Of a DNA stretch of 5,253 nt, positions 1 through 4,411 are shown piece by piece. Numbering within the stretch: the stretch's first letter is position 1; every line of letters begins with the position of its first letter. This DNA comes from Clostridium sp. (GTDB taxonomy: Bacteria; Bacillota_A; Clostridia; Lachnospirales; Lachnospiraceae). Below the pieces are notes generated by a model. The model searched no databases, was not told where the DNA came from, and worked only from the letters and a program-made list of their open reading frames with translations. A program made the position numbers and the translations under genes. The stretch lies in NCBI GenBank assembly GCA_023666975.1, contig JAMPAW010000214.1, positions 1-5,253 of the forward strand, in the 5' to 3' direction.

Positions 1-1
1 C

Positions 2-229
2 GACAGGTTCGGCGACGGCGATAATCTGCCCTATGTTCTTGTGACAAAGGGCGATATGGAGCTTGAGGACGGAACAACCTACAAGGTCGCATTTGTAAAC
101 AACGGCTACACCGAGGAGGTGAAAACCGCTTACGGCGCGGTCAACGAGGTGGGCTCTCTTAAAGAGTTTGTACGCAATTGGCTCACGGAGCAGGGAACGG
201 TTTCCCCCGATAAGATCATTTGGGAATGA
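2..229 (+). CDS. C-terminal part of a gene entering from the left, possibly a 5'-nucleotidase-type phosphohydrolase
   Basis: The frame is open from the window edge and closes with TGA at 227-229, so 75 residues of the C-terminus are visible and the start lies outside. A GTG at 41 is internal to this frame, has no ribosome binding site, and is not a credible start. The segment has a TYKVAFVNNGY stretch after a GDMELEDG turn, then a helix (VGSLKEFVRNWL) and a VSPDKIIWE tail. That order resembles the C-terminal domain of secreted 5'-nucleotidases / 2',3'-cyclic phosphodiesterases, where a 'Y.VA....GY' strand precedes a final helix. The identification is by eye only, because the catalytic metallophosphatase domain would be upstream. 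The segment is about 52% GC over its first 120 bases, higher than everything downstream, and looks like ordinary host chromosome. No terminator is visible between it and the next gene. Confidence 0.5.
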   Translation, partial: DRFGDGDNLPYVLVTKGDMELEDGTTYKVAFVNNGYTEEVKTAYGAVNEVGSLKEFVRNWLTEQGTVSPDKIIWE

Positions 230-294
230 CAACGGATGATAAACGGAAAGCACTGACTACACCGGAAGGAAAATCGGGATTTGGAGGTTGAGTT

Positions 295-660
295 ATGGCA
301 GCCAACATTATTTATTTGATCATTTCTGCAATTGTTTTGCTTATTTTTATTGTGCTTGGCGTAGATCAGTTTCGGTCCAAAGTTCCGGTTGCGCTGAATA
401 CCGGAGAGGTTCCTCCAAGAGAAGACGAACTTACCGATATGTCGGAATGGAATCATAAACATGGAAGAAATTTGATAATATACGGATGTGCTTTGTTTGT
501 AACAATGTCTGTCTTTGTATATTTTCTTGAAAAATTTGACGGCGCTGTGTTTCAGACGGTTGTATTTTTGGCAGTAATATTCGGCGAGACAGCTTGGGTT
601 GAGATTCAACATGGACTGCTCAAAAAGAGACTTATCAAAAAATATAGTATTAAGACTTGA
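295..660 (+). CDS. Small three-helix membrane protein, function unknown
   Basis: The ATG at 295 follows GGAGG at 283-287 with a 7-base gap, which fixes the start. The 121-residue product has a hydrophobic N-terminal helix (about 5-22), then a polar loop with the striking string NTGEVPPREDELTD and WNHKHG (residues 35-57). A second helix (about 59-78), a short turn, and a third helix (about 84-102) precede a basic tail (KKRLIKKY). A 'TGE.PP..DELTDM..WN..HG' loop between helices recurs, as I recall, in small uncharacterised Clostridia membrane proteins, and the topology is reminiscent of SdpI/DUF3784-like proteins. I cannot confirm a family. There is no cleavable signal peptide or catalytic motif. 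The gene lies 32 bases before the next membrane-protein gene and is probably co-transcribed with it. Confidence 0.75.
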   Translation: MAANIIYLIISAIVLLIFIVLGVDQFRSKVPVALNTGEVPPREDELTDMSEWNHKHGRNLIIYGCALFVTMSVFVYFLEKFDGAVFQTVVFLAVIFGETAWVEIQHGLLKKRLIKKYSIKT

Positions 661-692
661 TATTTTATGTGTAATTGGAGATCTATCATATA

Positions 693-1172
693 ATGAAACA
701 GGAGTACAGCGGCAGATATCGTAAAAGCGAAATAAAACACGCTTTTCTAACAGGCATTATTTCTTTTGTTATATTTATTGTGACATTTTTGGGATCAAGT
801 GCTTTATTTCAAAAAAGTGCAAATGATATAGGTGATAATTACGAGACGGTTCGTGTTAAAGCCACTGAAAAAAATGAAAGCAGACCCGCGAGATCAAGAA
901 GAACAAAATACTATATCCGTGGTACGGCGGAAGACGGATATGAGGGTCTCTTTTGGGTGCCCGGTGAGCTTTACAAAGAAATTGAAACAGGAGATTTCTT
1001 TAATGTATATAAATACAAAGACTGCTACGGTTCAACACTTCACAGCCTTATAAGTGAAAATGCAGGTGCAGTATATGTGATTTTGGAGTTGACTGCAATC
1101 ATGGCGTTGCCCGCAGGTGTAATATTTGTGGGGATTGGGATTGTGCAGAAAATTAAGGGGAGGCGAATCTGA
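693..1172 (+). CDS. Two-helix membrane protein with an extracytoplasmic beta-type domain, function unknown
   Basis: The ATG at 693 is preferred over the in-frame TTG at 675, because the GGAG at 677-680 lies upstream of 693 (12-base gap, slightly long) and overlaps the TTG codon region. The 159-residue product has a basic N-terminus (KQEYSGRYRKSEIKH), a transmembrane helix at about 18-38, a soluble domain of roughly 85 residues, a second helix at about 127-151, and a basic end (KIKGRRI). The soluble domain has a 'VRVKATEKNES...KYYIRGTAEDGYEG.FWVP....IETGDFFNVYKYKDCYG' pattern. This alternation of strands ending in a 'GD.v.VykY...yG' turn is like the small beta domain of DUF3592-type membrane proteins; that comparison is inference. 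It is the last gene before the terminator at 1212, so it probably forms a two-gene unit with the gene at 295. Confidence 0.75.
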   Translation: MKQEYSGRYRKSEIKHAFLTGIISFVIFIVTFLGSSALFQKSANDIGDNYETVRVKATEKNESRPARSRRTKYYIRGTAEDGYEGLFWVPGELYKEIETGDFFNVYKYKDCYGSTLHSLISENAGAVYVILELTAIMALPAGVIFVGIGIVQKIKGRRI

Positions 1173-1211
1173 CCACTTTGCCGTAGACATATTGCCTTTC
1201 TCGACAAGAGG

Positions 1212-1246
1212 AGCATCCGCTTTGGAGTGGGTGCTTTCCTTTATTT
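1212..1246 (+). terminator. Rho-independent terminator closing the membrane-protein pair
   Basis: AGCATCCGC (1212-1220) pairs with GTGGGTGCT (1227-1235), nine pairs including two G-U wobbles, around a TTTGGA loop. It is followed by a T-rich stretch (TTTCCTTTATTT, 1235-1246). It sits 40 bases after the stop at 1172 and separates that unit from the promoter at 1303. Confidence 0.75.
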
Positions 1247-1302
1247 GCATATGGTAGCATTGTTTTTGGCAGATTTCAAGTATTTTTGTGTAAAAATAAA
1301 AC

Positions 1303-1331
1303 TTGCATCTGGTATAATAGGGTGCTATAAT
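1303..1331 (+). promoter_or_regulatory. Sigma-70/SigA-type promoter for the 1374 gene, with a second overlapping extended -10
   Basis: The -35 candidate TTGCAT (1303-1308) is 17 bases from a perfect TATAAT (1326-1331), which also carries a TG extension (TGC TATAAT). A second perfect extended -10, TGG TATAAT (1310-1318), lies 13 bases further upstream but lacks a well-spaced -35. Either could drive the gene at 1374, and both are overlapped by the inverted repeat at 1314-1353. Confidence 0.7.
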
Positions 1332-1353
1332 ATCTATGGTAGCACCCTATTAT
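1314..1353. promoter_or_regulatory. Perfect 14-bp inverted repeat over the promoter, probable operator
   Basis: ATAATAGGGTGCTA (1314-1327) and its exact reverse complement TAGCACCCTATTAT (1340-1353) flank a 12-base spacer. The left arm overlaps the upstream TATAAT and the start of the downstream one; the right arm lies in the transcription start/leader region. No T-tract follows, so it is not a terminator. Its placement fits a repressor operator, and the first gene downstream encodes a probable ribbon-helix-helix protein, suggesting autoregulation (inference). An upstream copy of ATGGTAGCA at 1251-1259 repeats the half-site end found at 1336-1344. Confidence 0.7.
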
Positions 1354-1373
1354 GCCGGAAAGGAAATGATAAT

Positions 1374-1736
1374 ATGCCAAGAATTTATTCCAATTACTCT
1401 AACAATGATTTCAACATCGTTGCCGACCTTGCAAAAGAATTAGGATTCAGCCTCTCTGCCTTCCAGCACTACTGTGTAATGCTGTATGCTGACCATAGGG
1501 GTAATACATCCCCGATTACCCTTTTGATTCAGAAAATGTTTCAGAACTTAAACAATTTCAAATCCGGGGATACTTTTATTGTATCTGCGCTTCTCCCCTC
1601 CGACTGGGCTTTTCTATCAAGGAACGACAAAATGACTTTAGCAAAACAGCTTTCACTTCATGTAAGAAACAATTCAAACAAATATGGAGTTTACAAGAAA
1701 GCTGCCGGGAAAACAAATATATACAAAGTAATTTAA
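1374..1736 (+). CDS. Small probable DNA-binding regulator (ribbon-helix-helix-like N-terminus, DUF1413-like C-terminus)
   Basis: The ATG at 1374 has AAAGGAA (1359-1365) with an 8-base gap. The frame stays open further upstream, but that part crosses the promoter and operator and is non-coding. The 120-residue product starts with a short polar strand (MPRIYSNYS), then two helices (about 11-23 and 26-40: LAKELGFSLSAFQHYCVMLYA). This strand-helix-helix order is typical of CopG/Arc-type ribbon-helix-helix proteins. After a linker, residues 62-120 carry 'F.SGDTFIVSALLPSDWAFLS', a helix (DKMTLAKQLSLHVRN) and two short strands ending in IYKV. That resembles DUF1413 or a small winged-helix fold. Family assignment is inference. 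As first gene behind a promoter overlaid by a perfect palindrome, it is the natural candidate for the local repressor. The next gene starts 29 bases downstream. Confidence 0.75.
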   Translation: MPRIYSNYSNNDFNIVADLAKELGFSLSAFQHYCVMLYADHRGNTSPITLLIQKMFQNLNNFKSGDTFIVSALLPSDWAFLSRNDKMTLAKQLSLHVRNNSNKYGVYKKAAGKTNIYKVI

Positions 1737-1765
1737 CTTTGCTCATGTAATGGGAGGAACGAAAC

Positions 1766-2329
1766 ATGAAAAATGAAAATATAATTCTTCTTAATAAAAT
1801 TATCACTGCTAAATCAAATGAATTGGGCTTTGGAATAATGAAACCTGAACATTCAGGCACTGTTATATCCTTGCTCCGGGAGGATTGGCATCTCTTTATA
1901 GAGATACACAATCCGCTGGTGCCTTCCTTATCACTTCAGATGAGTATATGGTTTGAGGATAAAGCGGTACAAACCCGTCTCTTCCCCTCTCCCAGTATTA
2001 TTAACAGTGGTAATGTGTATCAATTTCTCCGATTATCCAATGTGGCTAATCAACGTCTGGGCCGTAGATATGATTTGGGTAGATTCTGGGTTGATGAAGA
2101 AAGCTTCGACTTGGCATATGAGCTTATCTTGGAAGAATATCTTATAGAGCATTATACGGAGGAAGTCGGAAAGCAGTTATTTGAGATTCCCCTCGCCCAC
2201 TTTAGAGATTGTCACATCCCGTTGATGATGCTGGCAGGGAATGCGTGGAAAGCAGATACAGCTATAAGTTATCTGAAAGAATTGTGGGAAAATGGTTATG
2301 TCGATAATCGGAAATATGATCTTTGGTAA
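1766..2329 (+). CDS. Unrecognised 187-residue cytoplasmic protein, weakly YbjN-like
   Basis: The ATG at 1766 follows GGGAGG (1752-1757) with an 8-base gap. The product has no signal peptide, membrane segment or obvious catalytic motif. Residues 1-20 form a helix, about 21-75 look like paired strands (WHLFIEIHNP, LSLQMSIWF, RLFPSPSII), and about 81-170 are mostly helical (GNVYQFLRLSNVANQRLG, FDLAYELILEEYLIEHY, ADTAISYLKELW). One strand hairpin (YDLGRFWVDEES) sits in the middle. A 'N.YQFL...N..N.....GRFWVD.E...' stretch followed by a long helix and a proline-containing helix recalls YbjN/type III secretion chaperone-like folds. The same fold occurs in some immunity proteins. This is a hint, not an assignment. 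It follows the regulator gene by 29 bases and is 24 bases before the broken gene at 2354, so it is probably co-transcribed. Confidence 0.7.
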   Translation: MKNENIILLNKIITAKSNELGFGIMKPEHSGTVISLLREDWHLFIEIHNPLVPSLSLQMSIWFEDKAVQTRLFPSPSIINSGNVYQFLRLSNVANQRLGRRYDLGRFWVDEESFDLAYELILEEYLIEHYTEEVGKQLFEIPLAHFRDCHIPLMMLAGNAWKADTAISYLKELWENGYVDNRKYDLW

Positions 2330-2353
2330 GGTTTAGTAACGGAGGATAAAATC

Positions 2354-2624
2354 ATGAGGTATTTTGGATTTGCGCTGAATACCGGTACTGAAAAATTGAG
2401 AAAAATTCTAAAATCAGGCTTAGGGAATATGATTATCAAAGCCCTGTTGCAGCAATGAATAATTATATGTACAAGCACCTGAAAACGGTATCTGCTTTTT
2501 GGCTTATAAGGATGATGTGATTGTCATTTTTGCAGGTTATCCGGATCAAATGAAACCTCATAAAAAGGAATCGATTGGTTTTTGCGTAGCCCGGATTGTT
2601 TTGAGTATACGAGGAGGAAATAAA
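2354..2624 (+). pseudogene. Broken gene: good start, two -1 frame breaks, 3' end cut off by the phosphoesterase gene
   Basis: A strong GGAGG (2341-2345, 8-base gap) serves an ATG at 2354, but that frame stops after 34 codons at 2456-2458. Protein-like sequence continues in other frames. The first frame reads MRYFGFALNTGTE. A second frame (from 2392) reads EKNSKIRLREYDYQSP then VAAMNNYMYKHL. A third (from 2463) reads ENGICFLAYKDD, then VIVIFAGYPDQMKPHKKE. Each switch is -1. The first is repaired by one extra A in the A5 run at 2391-2395, the second by one extra base around CCTGAAAAC (2478-2486). The third segment runs in frame, with no stop, into the phosphoesterase gene at 2625. The VIVIFAGYPDQM string resembles the sensor-1 strand of CbbX/SpoVK-type AAA+ ATPases, but no Walker A is present in any frame. 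The original function is unknown. Confidence 0.55.
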
Positions 2625-3302
2625 GTGAGTTCTGTATATGCAATGAGCGATATCCATGGATGTTTGCAATCATTTGACGAGGCATTGAGTCTTGTTGATT
2701 TATCGGGAGATAATAAACTTGTTCTTTGTGGGGACTACATACATGGAGGACAAGATAACTATGGTGTGTTGGATAGAATTATAGATTTGGAACGCAAATA
2801 TGGTTCTGATAAAATCATTGTCCTTGCCGGTAATCATGAGGATATGGCAATTGATGGGAGATGGCCTATTGGAGAAGATCGCTTTTTTGGTTCAGGTGTT
2901 GACAATGATGACAGCGATGATAGGTACATTTTATGGATGCAGAATCTTCGGAGATATTATGTGGAAGGAAATACCATATTTGTTCATGCAGGAGTTGATG
3001 AAGAAACCGATGATTTATGGGAATGGGGAACGGATGATTATACTTTCACAGAAAAATATCCTGCTCAAACAGGAAAATTTTGTATGAATATTGTTGCCGG
3101 ACACATAGGCACAGGAGTGATTGCAGGAGATCCAAATTTCCATGATATCTATTATGATGGAGAAAGCCATTATTATATTGATGGAACAGTGTTGGATAGC
3201 GGTGCTGTTCCGGTTATTAAGTTAGACATTGATAGCAACAAGTTTTATCATGTGACCGAAACGGGTGATTGGCTGATTTTGCCATATGATGAGGAAAATT
3301 AA
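2625..3302 (+). CDS. PPP-family metallophosphoesterase (serine/threonine protein phosphatase-like)
   Basis: GTG at 2625 is chosen because AGGAGG (2612-2617) lies 7 bases upstream and the phosphatase fold begins immediately. The product is 225 residues, the usual size of single-domain bacterial PrpA/PP1-like enzymes. The metal-binding motifs appear in order: SDIHG (8-12), CGDYIHGG (35-42), GNHED (69-73), HAGV (121-124) and AGHIGT (158-163). Together they supply the Asp, His, Asn and His ligands of a dinuclear centre that hydrolyses phosphomonoesters, probably in the cytoplasm since no signal peptide is visible. One deviation: where classical members have GDYIDRG, this one has GDYIHGG, so the motif Asp-Arg pair is replaced by His-Gly. 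The substrate (phosphoprotein, nucleotide or dinucleoside polyphosphate) cannot be told. It ends the unit begun at 1374. Confidence 0.87.
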   Translation: MSSVYAMSDIHGCLQSFDEALSLVDLSGDNKLVLCGDYIHGGQDNYGVLDRIIDLERKYGSDKIIVLAGNHEDMAIDGRWPIGEDRFFGSGVDNDDSDDRYILWMQNLRRYYVEGNTIFVHAGVDEETDDLWEWGTDDYTFTEKYPAQTGKFCMNIVAGHIGTGVIAGDPNFHDIYYDGESHYYIDGTVLDSGAVPVIKLDIDSNKFYHVTETGDWLILPYDEEN

Positions 3303-3326
3303 TTCCCTCAAATTCGGGGGAATTAA
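3293..3326 (-). terminator. Hairpin after the phosphoesterase gene; terminator-like when read on the minus strand
   Basis: TTAATTCCC (3299-3307) and GGGAATTAA (3318-3326) form a perfect 9-bp stem with a 10-base loop. On the plus strand no T-tract follows. Read on the minus strand the stem is followed by TTTTCC (complement of 3293-3298), a weak U-tract. It sits right after the stop of the plus-strand gene and right after the stop of the putative minus-strand relic at 3329-3448, so it may have been a convergent terminator. Confidence 0.45.
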
Positions 3327-3328
3327 AA

Positions 3329-3448
3329 CTACCACAGTTCGAGGCTGTCCTCCGCATCTACCCACATTTGCAGGTTTCCGTCAAGTGCCAATCACAGGAT
3401 ATATCCGTCAAAGGTGGTTACGTCAACGCTGTTGCACATACAATAGAA
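3329..3448 (-). pseudogene. Probable C-terminal relic of a minus-strand gene
   Basis: Reading the complement from 3448 down to 3329 gives a protein-like end: NSVDVTTFDGYIL, one in-frame TGA (complement of 3392-3394), then LALDGNLQMWVDAEDSLELW and a TAG stop (complement of 3329-3331). The stop is followed at once by the hairpin with a minus-strand T-run. The segment is visibly richer in G and C than the genes around it, which suggests separate origin. The codons are in phase with an uninterrupted plus-strand reading (QFEAVLRIYPHLQVSVKC and so on), so strand is uncertain. I favour minus because of the acidic, strand-rich peptide and the stop-plus-terminator arrangement. No family recognised. 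Confidence 0.35.
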
Positions 3449-3449
3449 T

Positions 3450-3515
3450 CAAAGAGTTGATTATATTTTCGAAGAAATTGAGAAAGCATCTTCTGATGGA
3501 GTTCTGATTGTAGGG
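3450..3515 (+). pseudogene. Short plus-strand coding scrap
   Basis: One frame reads RVDYIFEEIEKASSDGVLIVG, which looks like real protein sequence. It has no start or ribosome binding site of its own and runs into the promoter region at 3508. It could be the C-terminal remnant of a deleted gene, or continue the plus-strand reading of 3335-3457 after a +1 shift near 3455. With the relic at 3329-3448 it accounts for much of the 289-base gap between the phosphoesterase gene and the 47-codon ORF. Confidence 0.25.
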
Positions 3516-3536
3516 GTGGCCTTTTTCCGGTATACT
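3508..3536 (+). promoter_or_regulatory. Candidate promoter for the Shedu-like / GIY-YIG unit
   Basis: TTGTAG (3508-3513) and TATACT (3531-3536) are separated by exactly 17 bases. The -35 matches the consensus at its three strongest positions and the -10 at five of six. It is the only well-spaced pair found upstream of the ATG at 3592 and would give a leader of about 50 bases. The -10 lies inside the loop of the inverted repeat at 3519-3552. Confidence 0.45.
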
Positions 3537-3552
3537 AAAAGCAGAAAAAGGC
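3519..3552. repeat. 9-bp inverted repeat bracketing the -10 element
   Basis: GCCTTTTTC (3519-3527) and GAAAAAGGC (3544-3552) are exact reverse complements with a 16-base spacer containing TATACT. It could be an operator or a leader hairpin. A smaller overlapping hairpin, AGGCT-GAA-AGCCT (3549-3561), has a T-run on its minus-strand side and might be a minus-strand terminator. Confidence 0.4.
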
Positions 3553-3591
3553 TGAAAGCCTATAGGAAAACTGTTGCCGGGAGAAGTTATC

Positions 3592-3735
3592 ATGAAATTA
3601 CAGGATAGAGATTACAATATTATATTGAGCGAAGAAGAAAAGCAAGCATATGAAGCAGACTTAGCATATGCAGCATTAAAGGTCCAAAGAGCGCAAGGGG
3701 ATTTCCACGACATTCCCATCCGGATAAAGAGATAA
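3592..3735 (+). CDS. 47-codon ORF, either a small gene or the displaced N-terminus of the Shedu-like protein
   Basis: The ATG at 3592 has GGGAG (3579-3583) with an 8-base gap, and the frame ends in TAA at 3733-3735. The product starts MKLQDRDYNIILSEEEKQ and continues with an alanine-rich amphipathic helix (YEADLAYAALKVQRAQ) and a short tail (GDFHDIPIRIKR). It is charged and soluble, with no motif I recognise. Downstream the frame at +2 (equivalent to -1) is already protein-like by about 3714 (HPDKEIREFIWHKRSLF) and leads into the Shedu-like domain without any start codon. Thus this ORF may be the true beginning of that protein, broken by one missing base; an extra G in the G4 run at 3697-3700 would join them. 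Alternatively it is a complete small upstream gene. Its beginning resembles the short ORF at 5155. Confidence 0.5.
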   Translation: MKLQDRDYNIILSEEEKQAYEADLAYAALKVQRAQGDFHDIPIRIKR

Positions 3736-3761
3736 GAGAATTTATCTGGCATAAGAGGTCT

Positions 3762-4385
3762 TTGTTCCCTAATAACTATTTACATTTTTCTGAATATAAA
3801 AATGAGTTGGACTTTGAAGTGGAAGCCGATAAATTCAAAGACATAATTTATAATTGTAAAAATGAACTGGAAATTCAGGAGTATATAAAGCAAAATAGGA
3901 AATGGTTCATTCCGGGCTCTATATTTGTAGACTATAATTTTGGCCATCATGATGCTTATTTATTTCCGGAGCAGGAGTTGGAAAACGAATTTGCAGTTGA
4001 TTATATGTTGATAGGAAAGAGTTCTGATGGATATAGTATCGTTTTGATTGAGTTTGAAAAGGCAAATACGGAATATCTTTTACAAACACGAAATACTGAA
4101 AGCGAGAGTGTAAGAAAGGGGTTGACTCAGATACAAGACTGGAAACGCTGGATGGATAAAAATAGGGATTATTTTTTGAGGAATATCGGTCTTTTACAGC
4201 ATGGGATAGATATACCTGTTTATCGAATCCATTATTATCTTGTGGTCAGCCGGAGGGATTTTATGACACCGGTGGCTTTGGAAGTCAGGAGCCAAAGTAT
4301 GTATGAAATGAAAAATACGAAAATAGTAACTTTTGACAGATTGGTTGATAATGTTCTTAAATTAGTAAAGAACCATAGTTGGTGA
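3762..4385 (+). CDS. Shedu-like protein (SduA/DUF4263 PD-(D/E)XK nuclease-fold domain), 5' end uncertain
   Basis: From the in-frame TTG at 3762 the product is 207 residues, but protein-like sequence extends upstream to about 3714 with no ATG, GTG or TTG, and AAGAGG (3753-3758) is too close to 3762. The real start is probably the ATG at 3592, reached through a frame break. Hallmarks of the DUF4263/Shedu domain, numbered from 3762: NELEIQEYIKQN (34-45); FAVDYMLIG with Asp80; IVLIEFEK with Glu97; LTQIQDWKRWMDKN (121-134); YYLVVSRR (158-165); and IVTFDRLVDNVLK (188-200). Shedu proteins are nuclease-fold anti-phage defence proteins acting on DNA in the cytoplasm. The usual E-x-K signature reads E-F-E-K here; ELE-like variants occur, as I recall, in this family, so activity cannot be judged. 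It lies 26 bases before the GIY-YIG gene, with no terminator between, so the two are probably co-transcribed. Confidence 0.7.
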   Translation: MFPNNYLHFSEYKNELDFEVEADKFKDIIYNCKNELEIQEYIKQNRKWFIPGSIFVDYNFGHHDAYLFPEQELENEFAVDYMLIGKSSDGYSIVLIEFEKANTEYLLQTRNTESESVRKGLTQIQDWKRWMDKNRDYFLRNIGLLQHGIDIPVYRIHYYLVVSRRDFMTPVALEVRSQSMYEMKNTKIVTFDRLVDNVLKLVKNHSW

Positions 4386-4411
4386 TTATCAAATTATTTT
4401 GAGGTGAAAGC

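Noticed and set aside
130..612. 160-codon minus-strand open frame
   Set aside because: It covers the end of the left gene and the well-supported 295-660 gene on the other strand, is rich in Cys, His, Asn and Ser as antisense frames are, and has no ribosome binding site.
1227..1373. Upstream extension of the 1374 gene to an earlier start
   Set aside because: This part crosses the terminator T-tract, the promoter and the operator. The residues are not protein-like and the ribosome binding site fits only the ATG at 1374.
1576..1911. 111-codon minus-strand open frame
   Set aside because: Antisense to two genes with good starts and strong ribosome binding sites; no motif and Cys/Ser-rich composition.
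2499..2600. AAA+ ATPase gene
   Set aside because: Only a VIVIFAGYPDQM-like strand is present. No Walker A, Walker B or arginine finger in any frame nearby, so it stays a hint within the pseudogene entry.
2499..2624. TTG-started N-terminal extension of the phosphoesterase
   Set aside because: No ribosome binding site before 2499. AGGAGG precedes the GTG at 2625 and the phosphatase fold starts there, so the upstream part is treated as relic of another gene.
3286..3507. 73-codon plus-strand frame after the phosphoesterase
   Set aside because: Overlaps the phosphoesterase stop without a ribosome binding site, and the Arg/Cys/Pro-rich sequence is less protein-like than the other frames of the same DNA.
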